This document shows, piece by piece, positions 1 through 9,493 of a DNA stretch of 64,000 nucleotides; position 1 is the stretch's first letter, and the number at the start of each line of letters is the position of its first letter. The stretch comes from Devosia sp. 1566. Its GTDB lineage: Bacteria > Pseudomonadota > Alphaproteobacteria > Rhizobiales > Devosiaceae. A program made the position numbers and the translations under genes. Below the pieces are notes generated by a model. That model worked only from the letters and a program-made list of their open reading frames with translations. It did not search any database and was not told the DNA's origin. Location of the stretch: NCBI RefSeq assembly GCF_004005995.1, contig NZ_CP034767.1, forward strand, positions 1,550,001 through 1,614,000. Reading direction: 5' to 3'.

Positions 1-2
1 TG

Positions 3-122
3 GCCGTCGTTGGCGAAGGCGCCGATGCCAAGCTGGAACTGGTCGCAGTCCCACCGCGCCCCGCCAAGCCCAAGGCCCTGCCCAAGCCCAAAAAGCCCAA
101 GGCCACCGCCGATAAGGAGTAA
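3..122 (+). CDS. C-terminal end of an unidentified protein (cut by window edge)
   Basis: An open frame enters from the left edge and ends in TAA, giving the last 39 residues of a protein. The final half is rich in lysine, proline and alanine (repeats such as KPKALPKPKK), which suggests a basic, disordered tail. It is followed 20 bases later by a clear intrinsic terminator on the same strand, which supports it being a real gene end. There is too little sequence to name the family. Confidence 0.55.
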   Translation, partial: AVVGEGADAKLELVAVPPRPAKPKALPKPKKPKATADKE

Positions 123-142
123 TCCTCCAAAAACCCAAAAAC

Positions 143-170
143 AAAGGCCGGGAGCGATCCCGGCCTTTTT
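143..170 (+). terminator. Intrinsic terminator
   Basis: An 11-base GC-rich stem (AAAGGCCGGGA / TCCCGGCCTTT) with a short loop runs straight into a T tract. It lies just after the partial gene at the left edge and would end its transcript. Confidence 0.85.
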
Positions 171-219
171 GTTTTCAGTGTTCAGGTCAGCCCTTGAGCG
201 GTCACAGCCGCCGGTGTCA

Positions 220-238
220 CCCCGGCCTCGAGCCGGGG
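220..238. repeat. REP-like palindrome
   Basis: CCCCGGC, five bases, GCCGGGG, flanked by GTCA and TCCATC. This form of short intergenic palindrome is scattered through many alphaproteobacterial genomes. Only one copy is seen in this window, so calling it a repeat rests on general knowledge of such elements. Confidence 0.4.
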
Positions 239-272
239 TCCATCTCGAGCTCTCAGGGCTTGGTAGCAAGCC

Positions 273-1523
273 CTAAACCGGCTTGATCAACGCATGCCGC
301 TTCTTGCCGACGGACAGCTTGATCACACCCTCGGCGAGCAGCGCGTTTTCGCCCAAGCTCAGCTTGTCGTCCTCGACCACGGTGTCATTGACGCGCACCG
401 CACCTGAAGCCACATGCCGGCGCGCTTCGCCGTTCGAGGCCGCCAGCCCCGCCATCACCAGCGCCGACAAGATCCCGACGCCTCCGTTCAACTCTGCCCG
501 CGACACGGTCGCAGTGGGCAACGACAGGTCGACGGAGCCGGCTTCAAAGGTCGCCTTGGCCGTCGCCGCCGCCTCGTCGGCCGCCTGGCGGCCATGCACG
601 ATGGCGGTCACCTCGGTGGCCAGCACCTTCTTGGCCTCATTGATCTCGGTCCCACCAAGCGCTGCCAGTTTGGCAATCTCGTCGAGCGGCAGCCGCGTGA
701 AGATCTTGAGGAACTTGCCAACGTCCGCATCCTCGGTGTTGCGGAAATACTGCCAGAAGTCATAGGGGCTGAAGAGGTCGCCATTGAGCCACACGGCCCC
801 CGAGGCAGACTTGCCCATCTTCTCGCCGCTCGACTTGGTCAGCAGTGGCGTCGTCAGCGCATAAAGCTGCGGTCCACCCATGCGATGGCTGAGGTCAACG
901 CCATTGATGATGTTGCCCCACTGATCCGAGCCGCCCATCTGCAGCACGGTGCCATAGCGGCGGTTGAGCTCGACGAAGTCGTAGCCCTGCATGATCATGT
1001 AGTTGAATTCGAGAAAGCTGAGCGACTGTTCGCGATCGAGCCGGAGCTTGACCGAGTCGAAGCTGAGCATGCGGTTGACCGAAAAGTGCCGGCCAACATC
1101 ACGCAGGAACTCGATATAGTTGAGGTTCAGAAGCCATTCAGCATTGTTAATCATGATGGCTGGATTGTGGCCATCATAGCGCAGAATGTTGCTGTAGACC
1201 CGCTTGATGCTCGCGATATTGGCTTCGATCTGCTCGACGGTCAGCAGCTTGCGCTGCTCGTCGCGGAAGGAAGGATCCCCAACCATCGAGGTGCCGCCGC
1301 CCATCAAGCTGATCGCCCGATGGCCGGTTTCCTGCAGCCAGTACAACATCGTAACGGTGATCAGGTTACCGATATGGATCGACGTGGCTGTCGCGTCATA
1401 CCCCACATAGCCAGTGATCGGTCCCTTGAGGGCCAGGGCATCGAGCCCCTCCGGATCGGAAATCTGGTGGATGAAACCGCGCTCATCGAGCACGCGCAGG
1501 AAATCAGACTTGAACTTCGACAT
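273..1523 (-). CDS. tyrS: Tyrosyl-tRNA synthetase
   Basis: Class I aminoacyl-tRNA synthetase that charges tRNA-Tyr with tyrosine in the cytosol. The 416-residue length is normal for bacterial TyrRS. Visible signatures are the HIGH-like motif HIGN (about 50-53) and the KMSKS-like motif KMGKS (about 235-239), with the GGSDQWGN block between them and a C-terminal S4-like RNA-binding region. Two TTG codons precede the ATG at 1523 in frame; the ATG gives the usual N-terminus (MSKFKSDF). The hydrolase gene upstream on the same strand ends 39 bases away, so the two may be co-transcribed. Confidence 0.97.
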   Translation of the reverse strand: MSKFKSDFLRVLDERGFIHQISDPEGLDALALKGPITGYVGYDATATSIHIGNLITVTMLYWLQETGHRAISLMGGGTSMVGDPSFRDEQRKLLTVEQIEANIASIKRVYSNILRYDGHNPAIMINNAEWLLNLNYIEFLRDVGRHFSVNRMLSFDSVKLRLDREQSLSFLEFNYMIMQGYDFVELNRRYGTVLQMGGSDQWGNIINGVDLSHRMGGPQLYALTTPLLTKSSGEKMGKSASGAVWLNGDLFSPYDFWQYFRNTEDADVGKFLKIFTRLPLDEIAKLAALGGTEINEAKKVLATEVTAIVHGRQAADEAAATAKATFEAGSVDLSLPTATVSRAELNGGVGILSALVMAGLAASNGEARRHVASGAVRVNDTVVEDDKLSLGENALLAEGVIKLSVGKKRHALIKPV

Positions 1524-1562
1524 CAACAAACCGCTTCTTTATCAGGGGCTTAACTCAGCCGC

Positions 1563-2225
1563 CTAGCGCCCGCCACCCGCGGCAATCTCCTGCCGGCGAC
1601 GGTCGAGGTAATCGGCGCAACGCGTGGTCAGATCATCGATCTTGCCTTCGAAGAAGTGGTTAGCCCCTTCCACGATCTGCTGCTCGATGGTGATGCCCTT
1701 CTGCGTCTTGAGCTTGTCAACGAGCTTCTGCACCGAATTGGGCGGCGCCACGCGGTCCTTGTCGCCATGAATGATCAGCCCCGATGAAGGGCAGGGGGCA
1801 AGGAACGAGAAATCATAGAGATTTTCCGGTGGCGCGACCGAGATGAAGCCCTCGACCTCCGGCCGGCGCATCAGCAACTGCATGCCGATCCAAGCGCCGA
1901 ACGAGAAGCCCGCAATCCAGCAGCCCCGCGATTCCCGGTTGATGGTCTGCAACCAGTCTAGCGCCGCCGCCGCATCGGACAGCTCGCCAATGCCATGGTC
2001 GAACATGCCCTGCGAACGGCCAACACCGCGCGAATTGAACCGCAGCACCGCAAAGCCGCGCTCAGCGAACATATAGAAGAGGTTGTAGACGATCTGGTTG
2101 TTCATCGTCCCGCCAAACTGCGGGTGCGGATGCAGCACGATGGCGATGGGAGCATTGGGCTCCTTGCCTGGCTGGTACCGGCCTTCCAGGCGGCCTTCGG
2201 GGCCATTGAAAATCACTTCTGGCAT
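1563..2225 (-). CDS. Alpha/beta hydrolase
   Basis: A 220-residue cytosolic alpha/beta-hydrolase-fold protein of the small 'predicted dienelactone-like/COG2945' type. The nucleophile elbow is GFSFG (106-110, Ser108), the acidic residue probably lies in IHGDKD and the histidine in EGANHFF. The HPHPQFGGTMNN stretch near the N-terminus is typical of this group. The ATG at 2225 follows a GGAAAAG ribosome site; an in-frame extension upstream looks non-coding. Substrate is not predictable. It sits upstream of tyrS and is divergent from the suf operon. Confidence 0.85.
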   Translation of the reverse strand: MPEVIFNGPEGRLEGRYQPGKEPNAPIAIVLHPHPQFGGTMNNQIVYNLFYMFAERGFAVLRFNSRGVGRSQGMFDHGIGELSDAAAALDWLQTINRESRGCWIAGFSFGAWIGMQLLMRRPEVEGFISVAPPENLYDFSFLAPCPSSGLIIHGDKDRVAPPNSVQKLVDKLKTQKGITIEQQIVEGANHFFEGKIDDLTTRCADYLDRRRQEIAAGGGR

Positions 2226-2343
2226 GACACTGCTTTTCCGGCCGTTTCGGCTCTGTTGATATGGTCTGACGGAGCATCGGTTCTGCAGGGCGCGCGCTTG
2301 ACTAAGCCCCGCACGCTCCATAAAACATGGCTCGTAAAACCAG

Positions 2344-2360
2344 TTTAGAATTATTCGAAA
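2344..2360. promoter_or_regulatory. Irr-type iron control element (ICE) upstream of the suf operon
   Basis: TTTAGAATTATTCGAAA matches the rhizobial ICE consensus TTTAGAA-N3-TTCTAAA with one mismatch (G for T). Irr, a heme-responsive Fur-family repressor, binds such sites when iron is scarce. The site lies 150 bases before the first suf gene in the divergent spacer, where Irr control of Fe-S assembly is known in Agrobacterium and relatives. Binding is inferred, not shown. Confidence 0.7.
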
Positions 2361-2508
2361 CTCGTTTTCGCCGGGTTTCCGGCCCGAGAGCGCCCCTTGT
2401 AAAGAATGTGGGTGCGCAATTTCAAGAAGTGTTTGGCCCAGACCGTCATCGCGGCCTGCAGGCTCGGCAAGTGAACCATGCTCGGAGGCATGGCTCGAGG
2501 GCGAGTTG

Positions 2509-3657
2509 ATGAAACAATCGGCGATCTATCTCGATCACGCTGCCGCCGCGCCATTGCTCCCCGCGGCGCGCGACGCGCTGGTCGCTGCTATTGAGCTTGC
2601 GGGCAATCCCTCCTCGGTGCACGGGCACGGCCGCAAGCTTCGCAATCTCATTGAGGCTGCGCGCGACCAGGTCGCGCTACTCGCCGGTGCCGAGCGTCGC
2701 CAAGTGGTTTTTACGGGCTCCGCGACGGAAGCCATTACTCAGGCAATTGTCGGTGGCGCGCGTGCTTTTGCCGCAAGTGCGTTGTTGGTGAGTGCCGGCG
2801 AGCATACAGCCGTGCTGAAAGCAGCTGCAGCTACAGGGCTGCCGGTGCGGCCCGTTGGCCTGCGGGCCGACGGTCAAATCGATCTTGATCAGCTCGAGGC
2901 CCAGCTGGCCCAAGCCGACGCGGCAAACGAAACCCTGCTCGTCGCGCTGCATTGGGTCAACAACGAAACCGGGGTGGTGCAGCCGGTTAGCCGCATCAAT
3001 GCTCTGGTGGGGCCGACACGTCACGCGCTGTTTATCGATGCAGCTCAGGCCTTTGGCAAACTGCCCCTCGATTTTGCCGCCTCGGCACCCGATATGATGG
3101 CTGTAGGTGGTCACAAGATCGGCGCGCCCGCCGGTGTTGGTGCCCTGCTGGTCAAAAGCCATGCTGATGAAGTGCGGCTTATTCCCGGTGGTGGGCAGGA
3201 GCAGGGTCGTCGCGGCGGCACCGAAGCTGCGGCGCTGATTGCCGCGTTCGGGGCTGCAGCTTCGGCTTTCCCCGAGCTTTATGCCGCAGCGGACACGTCG
3301 GCTCTGGTAAGTCGCCTCGAGAACGGCCTTAACCGAATGGGAGCGGGTGCGGTGGTTTTCGGTGCCGAGCGGATTGGCAGCATCACCAATTTCGCCATTC
3401 CCGGTATGGCGAGCGCGACGACCATGATGGCGCTGGACCTGATGGGTCTGTCGGTTTCCTCGGGCTCTGCTTGCTCGTCAGGCAAGGTTTCGAGCAGCCA
3501 CGTATTGGCCGCGATGGATGTCGCACCGGAACACGCGAGTTGCGCCCTGCGCGTCAGCTTCGGTTGGAACTCGAGCGCGGCCGAGGTGGACGCTCTGCTC
3601 GCGGCCCTGGAAACAATCCTGCAGCGCCATCGGGCAAAGCAGGAACACGCGGCCTGA
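2509..3657 (+). CDS. Cysteine desulfurase (NifS/IscS type), first gene of the suf operon
   Basis: PLP enzyme that takes sulfur from cysteine for Fe-S assembly. The 382-residue protein has the PLP lysine in VGGHKIGAP (Lys203) and the catalytic cysteine loop SSGSACSSGK (Cys322) typical of group I desulfurases, so it is distinct from the group II SufS encoded later in the same operon. The ATG at 2509 follows a GAGGG site; a TTG lies one codon earlier. It begins the seven-gene suf run. In many related operons an Rrf2-type regulator gene comes first; none is present here, and the iron control element upstream may supply regulation. Confidence 0.92.
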   Translation: MKQSAIYLDHAAAAPLLPAARDALVAAIELAGNPSSVHGHGRKLRNLIEAARDQVALLAGAERRQVVFTGSATEAITQAIVGGARAFAASALLVSAGEHTAVLKAAAATGLPVRPVGLRADGQIDLDQLEAQLAQADAANETLLVALHWVNNETGVVQPVSRINALVGPTRHALFIDAAQAFGKLPLDFAASAPDMMAVGGHKIGAPAGVGALLVKSHADEVRLIPGGGQEQGRRGGTEAAALIAAFGAAASAFPELYAAADTSALVSRLENGLNRMGAGAVVFGAERIGSITNFAIPGMASATTMMALDLMGLSVSSGSACSSGKVSSSHVLAAMDVAPEHASCALRVSFGWNSSAAEVDALLAALETILQRHRAKQEHAA

Positions 3658-3720
3658 GGCCGCAAGGAATTAGACGGCTCCCGGCGACCTTGAATCGCGG
3701 TGGGGCAAAGGAGAAGCGAT

Positions 3721-5220
3721 ATGGCCGACTACGACATCCCGACGCTCAAGGAGAACATCGATCGTGAAACCGTCGATCAGGTGCTCGCGCTCGACGTCGA
3801 CAAATACAAATATGGTTTTGAGACCGAGATCGAGTCCGTCAAGTCGCCCAAAGGCTTGAGCGAGGACACCGTCCGTTTCATTTCGGCCAAGAAGAACGAG
3901 CCCGAATGGATGCTGCAATGGCGTCTGGATGCCTATCAGCGCTGGCTCACCATGACCGAGCCGACCTGGGCCAAGGTGCACTATCCTGAGATCGATCTTC
4001 AGGACATGTACTACTACGCGGCGCCAAAATCCTCGCCGGCCCCCAAAAGCCTCGACGAAGTCGACCCGGCACTGATCGCCATGTACGACAAGCTGGGCGT
4101 GCCCCTGCGCGAGCGTGAAATCCTCGCTGGCGTCGAGCGGCCCGGCATGGCGGTTGATGCGGTTATCGACTCGGTTTCCGTGGTCACCACGTTCCGCGAG
4201 GAGCTGAGCAAGGTTGGCATCATCTTCTGCTCGATCTCCGAGGCGATTCGCGAGTACCCCGAGCTGGTGCAGAAATATATCGGCTCTGTGGTCCCCGTCA
4301 CGGACAACTACTACGCCACGCTCAACTCGGCCGTTTTCACCGATGGCTCCTTCGTCTTCATCCCAAAGGGCGTACGCTGCCCCATGGAGCTGTCGACCTA
4401 TTTCCGCATCAATGAGCGCAATACCGGCCAGTTCGAGCGGACGTTGATCATTGCCGAGGCGGATAGCTATGTCAGCTATCTGGAAGGCTGCACGGCGCCG
4501 ATGCGCGACGAGAACCAGCTGCACGCCGCAGTGGTCGAGCTCGTGGCTTTGGAAAATGCCGAGATCAAGTACTCCACCGTCCAGAACTGGTATCCCGGCG
4601 ACAAGGACGGCAAGGGCGGCATCTACAACTTCGTCACCAAGCGCGGCGATTGCCGTGGCGACAATTCCAAGATCTCCTGGACGCAGGTGGAAACCGGTTC
4701 GGCGATCACCTGGAAGTACCCCAGCTGCATCCTGCGCGGCGACAATTCGCGTGGCGAGTTCTATTCCATCGCCATCTCGAACGGCTACCAGCAGGTCGAT
4801 AGCGGCACCAAGATGATCCACTTGGGCAAGAACACGTCCAGCCGCATCATCTCCAAGGGTATCGCTGCCGGGTTCTCGGACAACACCTATCGCGGCCAGG
4901 TTTCGGCGCATGCGAAGGCCAAGAACGCCCGGAACTTCACGCAATGCGACTCCCTGCTGATCGGCGATAAGTGCGGGGCCCATACGGTGCCTTACATCGA
5001 GAGCCGCAATGGCACGGCGGTGTTCGAGCATGAAGCCACGACCAGCAAGATCTCCGACGACCAGATGTTCTATTGCCAGCAGCGTGGGCTGTCCGAGGAA
5101 GAAGCAGTGGCGCTGATCGTCAATGGCTTTGTGCGCGACGTGCTGCAGCACCTGCCCATGGAGTTCATGGTCGAGACGCAGAAGCTGATCTCGATTAGCC
5201 TCGAAGGCAGCGTCGGCTAA
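3721..5220 (+). CDS. sufB: Fe-S scaffold protein SufB
   Basis: Component of the SufBC2D scaffold on which Fe-S clusters are built in the cytosol. The 499-residue length is usual. The C-terminal half has the beta-helix core signature around [20 protein letters not shown] and the NTYRG-like block near the end. The ATG at 3721 follows AAAGGAG and gives the start MADYDIP; a slightly longer frame exists but lacks a ribosome site. It follows the group I desulfurase by 63 bases and leads into sufC. Confidence 0.97.
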   Translation: MADYDIPTLKENIDRETVDQVLALDVDKYKYGFETEIESVKSPKGLSEDTVRFISAKKNEPEWMLQWRLDAYQRWLTMTEPTWAKVHYPEIDLQDMYYYAAPKSSPAPKSLDEVDPALIAMYDKLGVPLREREILAGVERPGMAVDAVIDSVSVVTTFREELSKVGIIFCSISEAIREYPELVQKYIGSVVPVTDNYYATLNSAVFTDGSFVFIPKGVRCPMELSTYFRINERNTGQFERTLIIAEADSYVSYLEGCTAPMRDENQLHAAVVELVALENAEIKYSTVQNWYPGDKDGKGGIYNFVTKRGDCRGDNSKISWTQVETGSAITWKYPSCILRGDNSRGEFYSIAISNGYQQVDSGTKMIHLGKNTSSRIISKGIAAGFSDNTYRGQVSAHAKAKNARNFTQCDSLLIGDKCGAHTVPYIESRNGTAVFEHEATTSKISDDQMFYCQQRGLSEEEAVALIVNGFVRDVLQHLPMEFMVETQKLISISLEGSVG

Positions 5221-5278
5221 CCATCATTTCATCCGGGCGGCGCCCAGTGGGCGACCCCGGCCATTCCGGAGAATTGCA

Positions 5279-6040
5279 GTGACTACCCCCATTCTTGAAA
5301 TCCGCAACCTGCACGCTCGCATCGAAGATCGCGAAATCCTCAAAGGCGTGAACCTGGTGATCCCTCCAGGTGAAGTGCATGCCGTCATGGGCCGCAACGG
5401 CTCGGGCAAGTCGACGCTGAGCTATGTGCTGGCCGGCAAGGAAGACTACGAAATCACGGAAGGCGAAGTTCTGATTGACGGCGAGGATCTCCTTGCCATG
5501 GAGCCCGCTGAGCGGGCTGCTGCTGGCCTGTTCCTCGCCTTCCAGTACCCGATCGAAATTCCCGGTGTGGCGACCATGACCTTCCTCAAGGCGGCGCTCA
5601 ATGCACAGCGCAAGGCGCGCGGGGAAGGGGAACTGTCCACCCCCGATTTCATGCGTGCCGTGCGTCAGGCCGGCGCCGATCTCAACATTGATAGCGAGAT
5701 GCTCAAGCGCCCCCTCAATGTCGGCTTCTCCGGCGGCGAAAAGAAGCGCGCTGAAGTGCTGCAGATGGCGCTGCTCCAGCCCAAGATGTGCATCCTCGAC
5801 GAGACCGACTCCGGCCTGGATATCGATGCGCTGCAGGTCGTCTCGAAGGGTGTCAATGCGCTGCGGGCTCCGAACCGCTCCATGCTCGTCATCACCCACT
5901 ATCAGCGTTTGCTGAACCACATCGTGCCTGATGTCGTGCATGTGTTCTCGGACGGACGGATCGTTGAAAGCGGCGACAAGGACCTGGCGCTTCAGCTTGA
6001 AGCCAAGGGCTATGCCGACTTCGATACCGCGGCGGCCTAG
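5279..6040 (+). CDS. sufC: Fe-S assembly ATPase SufC
   Basis: ABC-type ATPase that drives conformational change of SufBC2D; it is cytosolic, not a transporter. The 253 residues show Walker A GRNGSGKS (38-45), the family-typical signature SGGEKKR (151-157) and Walker B with ILDETD (172-177). The start is GTG at 5279 behind GGAG. Its stop codon directly abuts the sufD start. Confidence 0.97.
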   Translation: MTTPILEIRNLHARIEDREILKGVNLVIPPGEVHAVMGRNGSGKSTLSYVLAGKEDYEITEGEVLIDGEDLLAMEPAERAAAGLFLAFQYPIEIPGVATMTFLKAALNAQRKARGEGELSTPDFMRAVRQAGADLNIDSEMLKRPLNVGFSGGEKKRAEVLQMALLQPKMCILDETDSGLDIDALQVVSKGVNALRAPNRSMLVITHYQRLLNHIVPDVVHVFSDGRIVESGDKDLALQLEAKGYADFDTAAA

Positions 6041-7252
6041 ATGCGACAGAACCTGCAAATGCGGCTGAGTGCCGCCGAAGAAACTCTAATCGCCCAGCTC
6101 AAGGGCGCCGGTGCGGAAGCGGCGGCCGAGCGGATCACTGCGGCTGGCCTGCCGACCCGCCGGGTCGAAAGCTACCACTACACCGATCTTAAGAGCCTGT
6201 TGCGGTCCGTGCCGCCACTAGCTGAGGCTGCTAACGCTGCCGAGGCGCCGGCGCTGCGGATTGCTGGGGCTTATCAGGTTACCATCGTCAACGGTCGCGT
6301 TCAGGCCGCTCCGGCGGCCCCGGCGGGTGTCGTTGTCGGCAAGTCGGAAGGGGATGTGCTCTCCGCGCGCGATGATGTGCTGGTGCACCTCAACACCGCC
6401 CTCGCTCCCGAGAGCCTCAACCTGCATATCGACGGCGTAGTCGAGCAGGTCATCCATATCGATCGGCGTTCGGATGGACCGGCCGCTCATTCCGCGAGCG
6501 CGGTGAAGATCTTTGTGGCCGAGAGCGCCAAGGTTACCGTCATCGAGACCTATCTTGGGTCCAACGAAGCTCATATCGGCAATCACGCGACCTTCCTTGC
6601 TGTCGGCACCGGCGCCAACGTGACCCACATCACGGTTGACCTGTCGGCCCGCGCCGCGACGCATTTCGCTACCAACCAGTATGAGATCGGGCCAGCCGCC
6701 AACCTGCGCACCCTGGCGATCCACTCGGGTGCCGCCTTGTCGAGGACGCAGCTCTTTGCCCGCTTCTCGGGTGAAAATGCCCATGCCGATTTCACCGGCC
6801 TCAACCTGGTGGATGACGACAAGCACTGCGACATCACCCTCGACGTGCACCATGCGGTGCCGAACACGACCTCTCAGGAGATGTTCAAGCAGATCGCCCG
6901 CGGACGGTCCAAGGCCGTGTTCCAGGGCCGGATCGTCGTGGCTCGCGACGCGCAGAAGACTGACGCCAAGATGATGATGCAGGGCCTGATGCTCTCTGAT
7001 CAGGCCGAGATCCTCTCCAAGCCGGAGCTTGAGATCTATGCCGACGACGTCGTCTGCGGCCACGGCTCCACCTGTGGTGAGCTGAACGCTGACTGGCTCT
7101 TCTACTTGATGAGCCGCGGTATTCCCCGGGCGCAGGCCGAGACCATGCTGGTCCGCGGCTTCCTTGCCGAGGTGCTTGATCCGATCGAGGATGAGGCACT
7201 CAACACCGTGCTCAACGGCATTGTGGATGCCTGGCTGCTGAACGGCCACTAG
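6041..7252 (+). CDS. sufD: Fe-S assembly protein SufD
   Basis: SufB paralogue and third partner of the SufBC2D scaffold, thought to help iron entry. It is 403 residues long. The C-terminal region carries the family pattern around HGSTCGELNADWLFYLMSRG and ends with the usual ARxMLVRGF-like helix. The ATG immediately follows the sufC stop with no spacer, so translational coupling is likely. Confidence 0.96.
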   Translation: MRQNLQMRLSAAEETLIAQLKGAGAEAAAERITAAGLPTRRVESYHYTDLKSLLRSVPPLAEAANAAEAPALRIAGAYQVTIVNGRVQAAPAAPAGVVVGKSEGDVLSARDDVLVHLNTALAPESLNLHIDGVVEQVIHIDRRSDGPAAHSASAVKIFVAESAKVTVIETYLGSNEAHIGNHATFLAVGTGANVTHITVDLSARAATHFATNQYEIGPAANLRTLAIHSGAALSRTQLFARFSGENAHADFTGLNLVDDDKHCDITLDVHHAVPNTTSQEMFKQIARGRSKAVFQGRIVVARDAQKTDAKMMMQGLMLSDQAEILSKPELEIYADDVVCGHGSTCGELNADWLFYLMSRGIPRAQAETMLVRGFLAEVLDPIEDEALNTVLNGIVDAWLLNGH

Positions 7253-7262
7253 GCCCTGATCC

Positions 7263-7291
7263 GAGGTGTGACGCAGGACGTGCCACACCTC
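7263..7291. other. Hairpin between sufD and sufS
   Basis: GAGGTGTG and CACACCTC form a perfect 8-base stem around a 13-base loop. No T tract follows, so it may be a processing or partial-attenuation structure that lowers expression of the distal suf genes. Function is a guess. Confidence 0.4.
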
Positions 7292-7348
7292 GTTCGTTAT
7301 TCGCCGAGATGGGCGAGGCGGGTGCAATGCCCGTACGAAAGCTGAACC

Positions 7349-8569
7349 ATGACCTTCAACCTGCAAAAAGTCCGCGCCGATTTTCCGATCCTGTCCGAGC
7401 AGATCCACGGCAAGCGTCTGGTGTTCCTTGATAGCGGCGCCTCGGCACAAAAGCCGGTGCAGGTGCTGGACCGTATGGATCACGCCTTCCGCCACGAATA
7501 CGCCAATGTCCATCGCGGCCTGCACACACTGGCGAACCGTGCGACCGAGGCCTTTGAGGGCGGTCGCTCCGCCGTGCAAAAGTTCCTCAATGCGGGTCGC
7601 GCCGAGGAGATCATCTTCACCCGTTCGGCTACCGAGGCGATCAATCTTGTCGCCGCCTCCTTCGCGGGTCCGCGCATCGGAGAAGGCGACGAGATCGTGT
7701 TGTCCATGCTCGAGCACCATTCCAACATTGTGCCCTGGCACTTCCATCGCGAGCGCAAGGGTGCGGTGTTGCGCTGGGTAGATGTTCGCGACGACGGCTC
7801 GTTTGATCTTGATGCTTTTGCGGCCTCGCTGACGCCTCGCACCCGCATGGTTGCCATAACGCATATGAGCAATGTCACCGGCACGGTGACGCCCATCAAG
7901 CAGATCATCGAGATCGCCCATGCCCGCGGCATCCCCGTGTTGGTTGATGGTAGCCAAGGTGCGGTGCACACTGCTGTCGACGTGCAGGATCTGGATGCTG
8001 ACTTTTACGTAATGACCGGCCACAAGCTCTATGGTCCGACTGGTATCGGAGTGCTCTACGGCAAGTATGATCTACTCGCGGAAATGCAGCCCTATCAGGG
8101 TGGCGGCGAGATGATCGAAACGGTCACGACTGAGGGCGTGACCTACGACGAGCCGCCTCACCGCTTTGAGGCTGGCACCCCACCCATCGTGCAGGCAATT
8201 GGTCTCGGGGCCGCGCTGAACTACATGGAAGCCCTTGGTCGCGGTGCCATTGCGTCCCATGAGGCAGAGGTTGCCGCCTATGCCCAGGAACGGCTCAGCC
8301 GCATCAATTCCCTGCGCCTGATAGGCACTGCGCCAGGCAAGGGCGGCATCTTCTCCTTCGAGATTGCCGGCGCGCATGCCCACGACGTCGCTACGATCCT
8401 TGATCGTTACGGCATTGCGGTACGTGCTGGTACCCACTGCGCCATGCCACTGCTGCAGCGTTTCGGCGTCACCTCTACCTGCCGGGCCTCCTTCGCCCTA
8501 TATAATGGGACCGATGATGTCGACGCGCTGGTGGATGGCATCGAGCGCGCCCAGAAATTTTTCGCGTAA
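7349..8569 (+). CDS. sufS: Cysteine desulfurase SufS (group II)
   Basis: PLP-dependent enzyme that releases sulfur from cysteine for the SufBCD scaffold. The 406 residues include the PLP lysine in TGHKLYGPTG (Lys226) and the catalytic cysteine in RAGTHCAMP (Cys364), the group II pattern. No sufE is seen nearby. Group II enzymes normally need SufE or SufU as sulfur acceptor, so that partner must lie elsewhere. The ATG at 7349 comes 96 bases after sufD. Confidence 0.96.
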   Translation: MTFNLQKVRADFPILSEQIHGKRLVFLDSGASAQKPVQVLDRMDHAFRHEYANVHRGLHTLANRATEAFEGGRSAVQKFLNAGRAEEIIFTRSATEAINLVAASFAGPRIGEGDEIVLSMLEHHSNIVPWHFHRERKGAVLRWVDVRDDGSFDLDAFAASLTPRTRMVAITHMSNVTGTVTPIKQIIEIAHARGIPVLVDGSQGAVHTAVDVQDLDADFYVMTGHKLYGPTGIGVLYGKYDLLAEMQPYQGGGEMIETVTTEGVTYDEPPHRFEAGTPPIVQAIGLGAALNYMEALGRGAIASHEAEVAAYAQERLSRINSLRLIGTAPGKGGIFSFEIAGAHAHDVATILDRYGIAVRAGTHCAMPLLQRFGVTSTCRASFALYNGTDDVDALVDGIERAQKFFA

Positions 8570-8584
8570 GCCGCGAGGACACCT

Positions 8585-8986
8585 ATGACCGACCAAGCCG
8601 AAGCTACCGCCGTCGACGATACTGCCGAAACCTCCGTGCGGATCAATCCCACGGTTTCTTCCGCTATTCCCGAGGGTGAGGTCGAGCGCATTACGGCTGA
8701 CCTGATCGCGGCGCTCAAGACCGTGTACGATCCGGAGATCCCGGTGGACATCTATGAGCTGGGCCTCATCTACAAGGTCGATCTGGATGACAACCGCAAC
8801 CTCACCATCGACATGACGCTGACGGCCCCCGGGTGCCCGGTGGCGGGCGAAATGCCTGGCTGGGTTGAGAACGCCGCCCGCGCGGTGGAAGGGGTTCAGG
8901 ATGTCACTGTCAACATGGTGTTTGATCCCCCGTGGGATGCCTCCCGCATGAGCGAAGAAGCTCAAGTGGCGTTGAACTGGTGGTAA
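8585..8986 (+). CDS. sufT: SufT-like Fe-S maturation protein (DUF59/MIP18 family)
   Basis: A 133-residue DUF59-domain protein; SufT proteins assist Fe-S cluster maturation of client enzymes. The core pattern VYDPEIPVDIYELGLIY is followed by MTLTAPGCPV, containing the family's conserved cysteine. The first 30 residues are a variable extension. It starts 15 bases after sufS and precedes sufA, the usual order in alphaproteobacterial suf operons. Confidence 0.93.
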   Translation: MTDQAEATAVDDTAETSVRINPTVSSAIPEGEVERITADLIAALKTVYDPEIPVDIYELGLIYKVDLDDNRNLTIDMTLTAPGCPVAGEMPGWVENAARAVEGVQDVTVNMVFDPPWDASRMSEEAQVALNWW

Positions 8987-9039
8987 TCTGGGCTGTTAAG
9001 GTCTATATATCGTGAAACACCGATAAAGGTCGCTGCCCT

Positions 9040-9420
9040 ATGCCCTTCAAGATCATGTCCTTGAGCGATGCCGCTGCCGAGCGTATCGCCGAGATCATCG
9101 AAGACTCTGAAAAGCCGGTTATCGGCTTGCGCGTGGGTATCAAGAACGCGGGCTGCGCTGGTGTGTCCTACACGATGGACTATGTTTCCGAGCCGGTTCC
9201 AGGCGACGACCATGTGAGGGACCACGGCGTGGACGTGTGGGTCGACCCCAAAGCTACCATGTATCTCCTCGGCACGGTGATGGACTTTGAGCAGACCAAG
9301 ATGGGCGCAAGCTTCACCTTCAAGAACCCCAACCAAACCGGCGCTTGCGGCTGCGGTGAGAGCGTCACCCTCAAGCCCGCGGACCTCAAGGCAATCGCCG
9401 AAGCGCGGGCCGGAGCCTGA
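9040..9420 (+). CDS. sufA: A-type Fe-S carrier protein SufA
   Basis: A-type carrier that passes clusters from the scaffold to target proteins. The 126 residues contain the three ligand cysteines in the normal pattern: Cys39 (NAGCAG) and the C-terminal Cys-Gly-Cys pair (103 and 105, GACGCGES). It closes the suf operon, 53 bases after sufT. The neighbour aroA starts 73 bases further on and could be read through into. Confidence 0.95.
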   Translation: MPFKIMSLSDAAAERIAEIIEDSEKPVIGLRVGIKNAGCAGVSYTMDYVSEPVPGDDHVRDHGVDVWVDPKATMYLLGTVMDFEQTKMGASFTFKNPNQTGACGCGESVTLKPADLKAIAEARAGA

Positions 9421-9493
9421 CGCGGCTTTGCCGCCGTTGAGCTAAAGGCTGTGGCGATTGCATCGTGACCGCGGATGGCCTAACAGCGGCGTC

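Noticed and set aside
3670..5151. Long open frame on the minus strand opposite sufB (about 490 codons)
   Set aside because: It is the complement of a well-supported gene in GC-rich DNA, where third-position bias keeps antisense frames open. The protein resembles no family.
6218..8023. Roughly 600-codon minus-strand frame opposite sufD and sufS
   Set aside because: Spans two real genes and their spacer; unnatural His/Gly/Asp-rich composition typical of antisense shadow frames.
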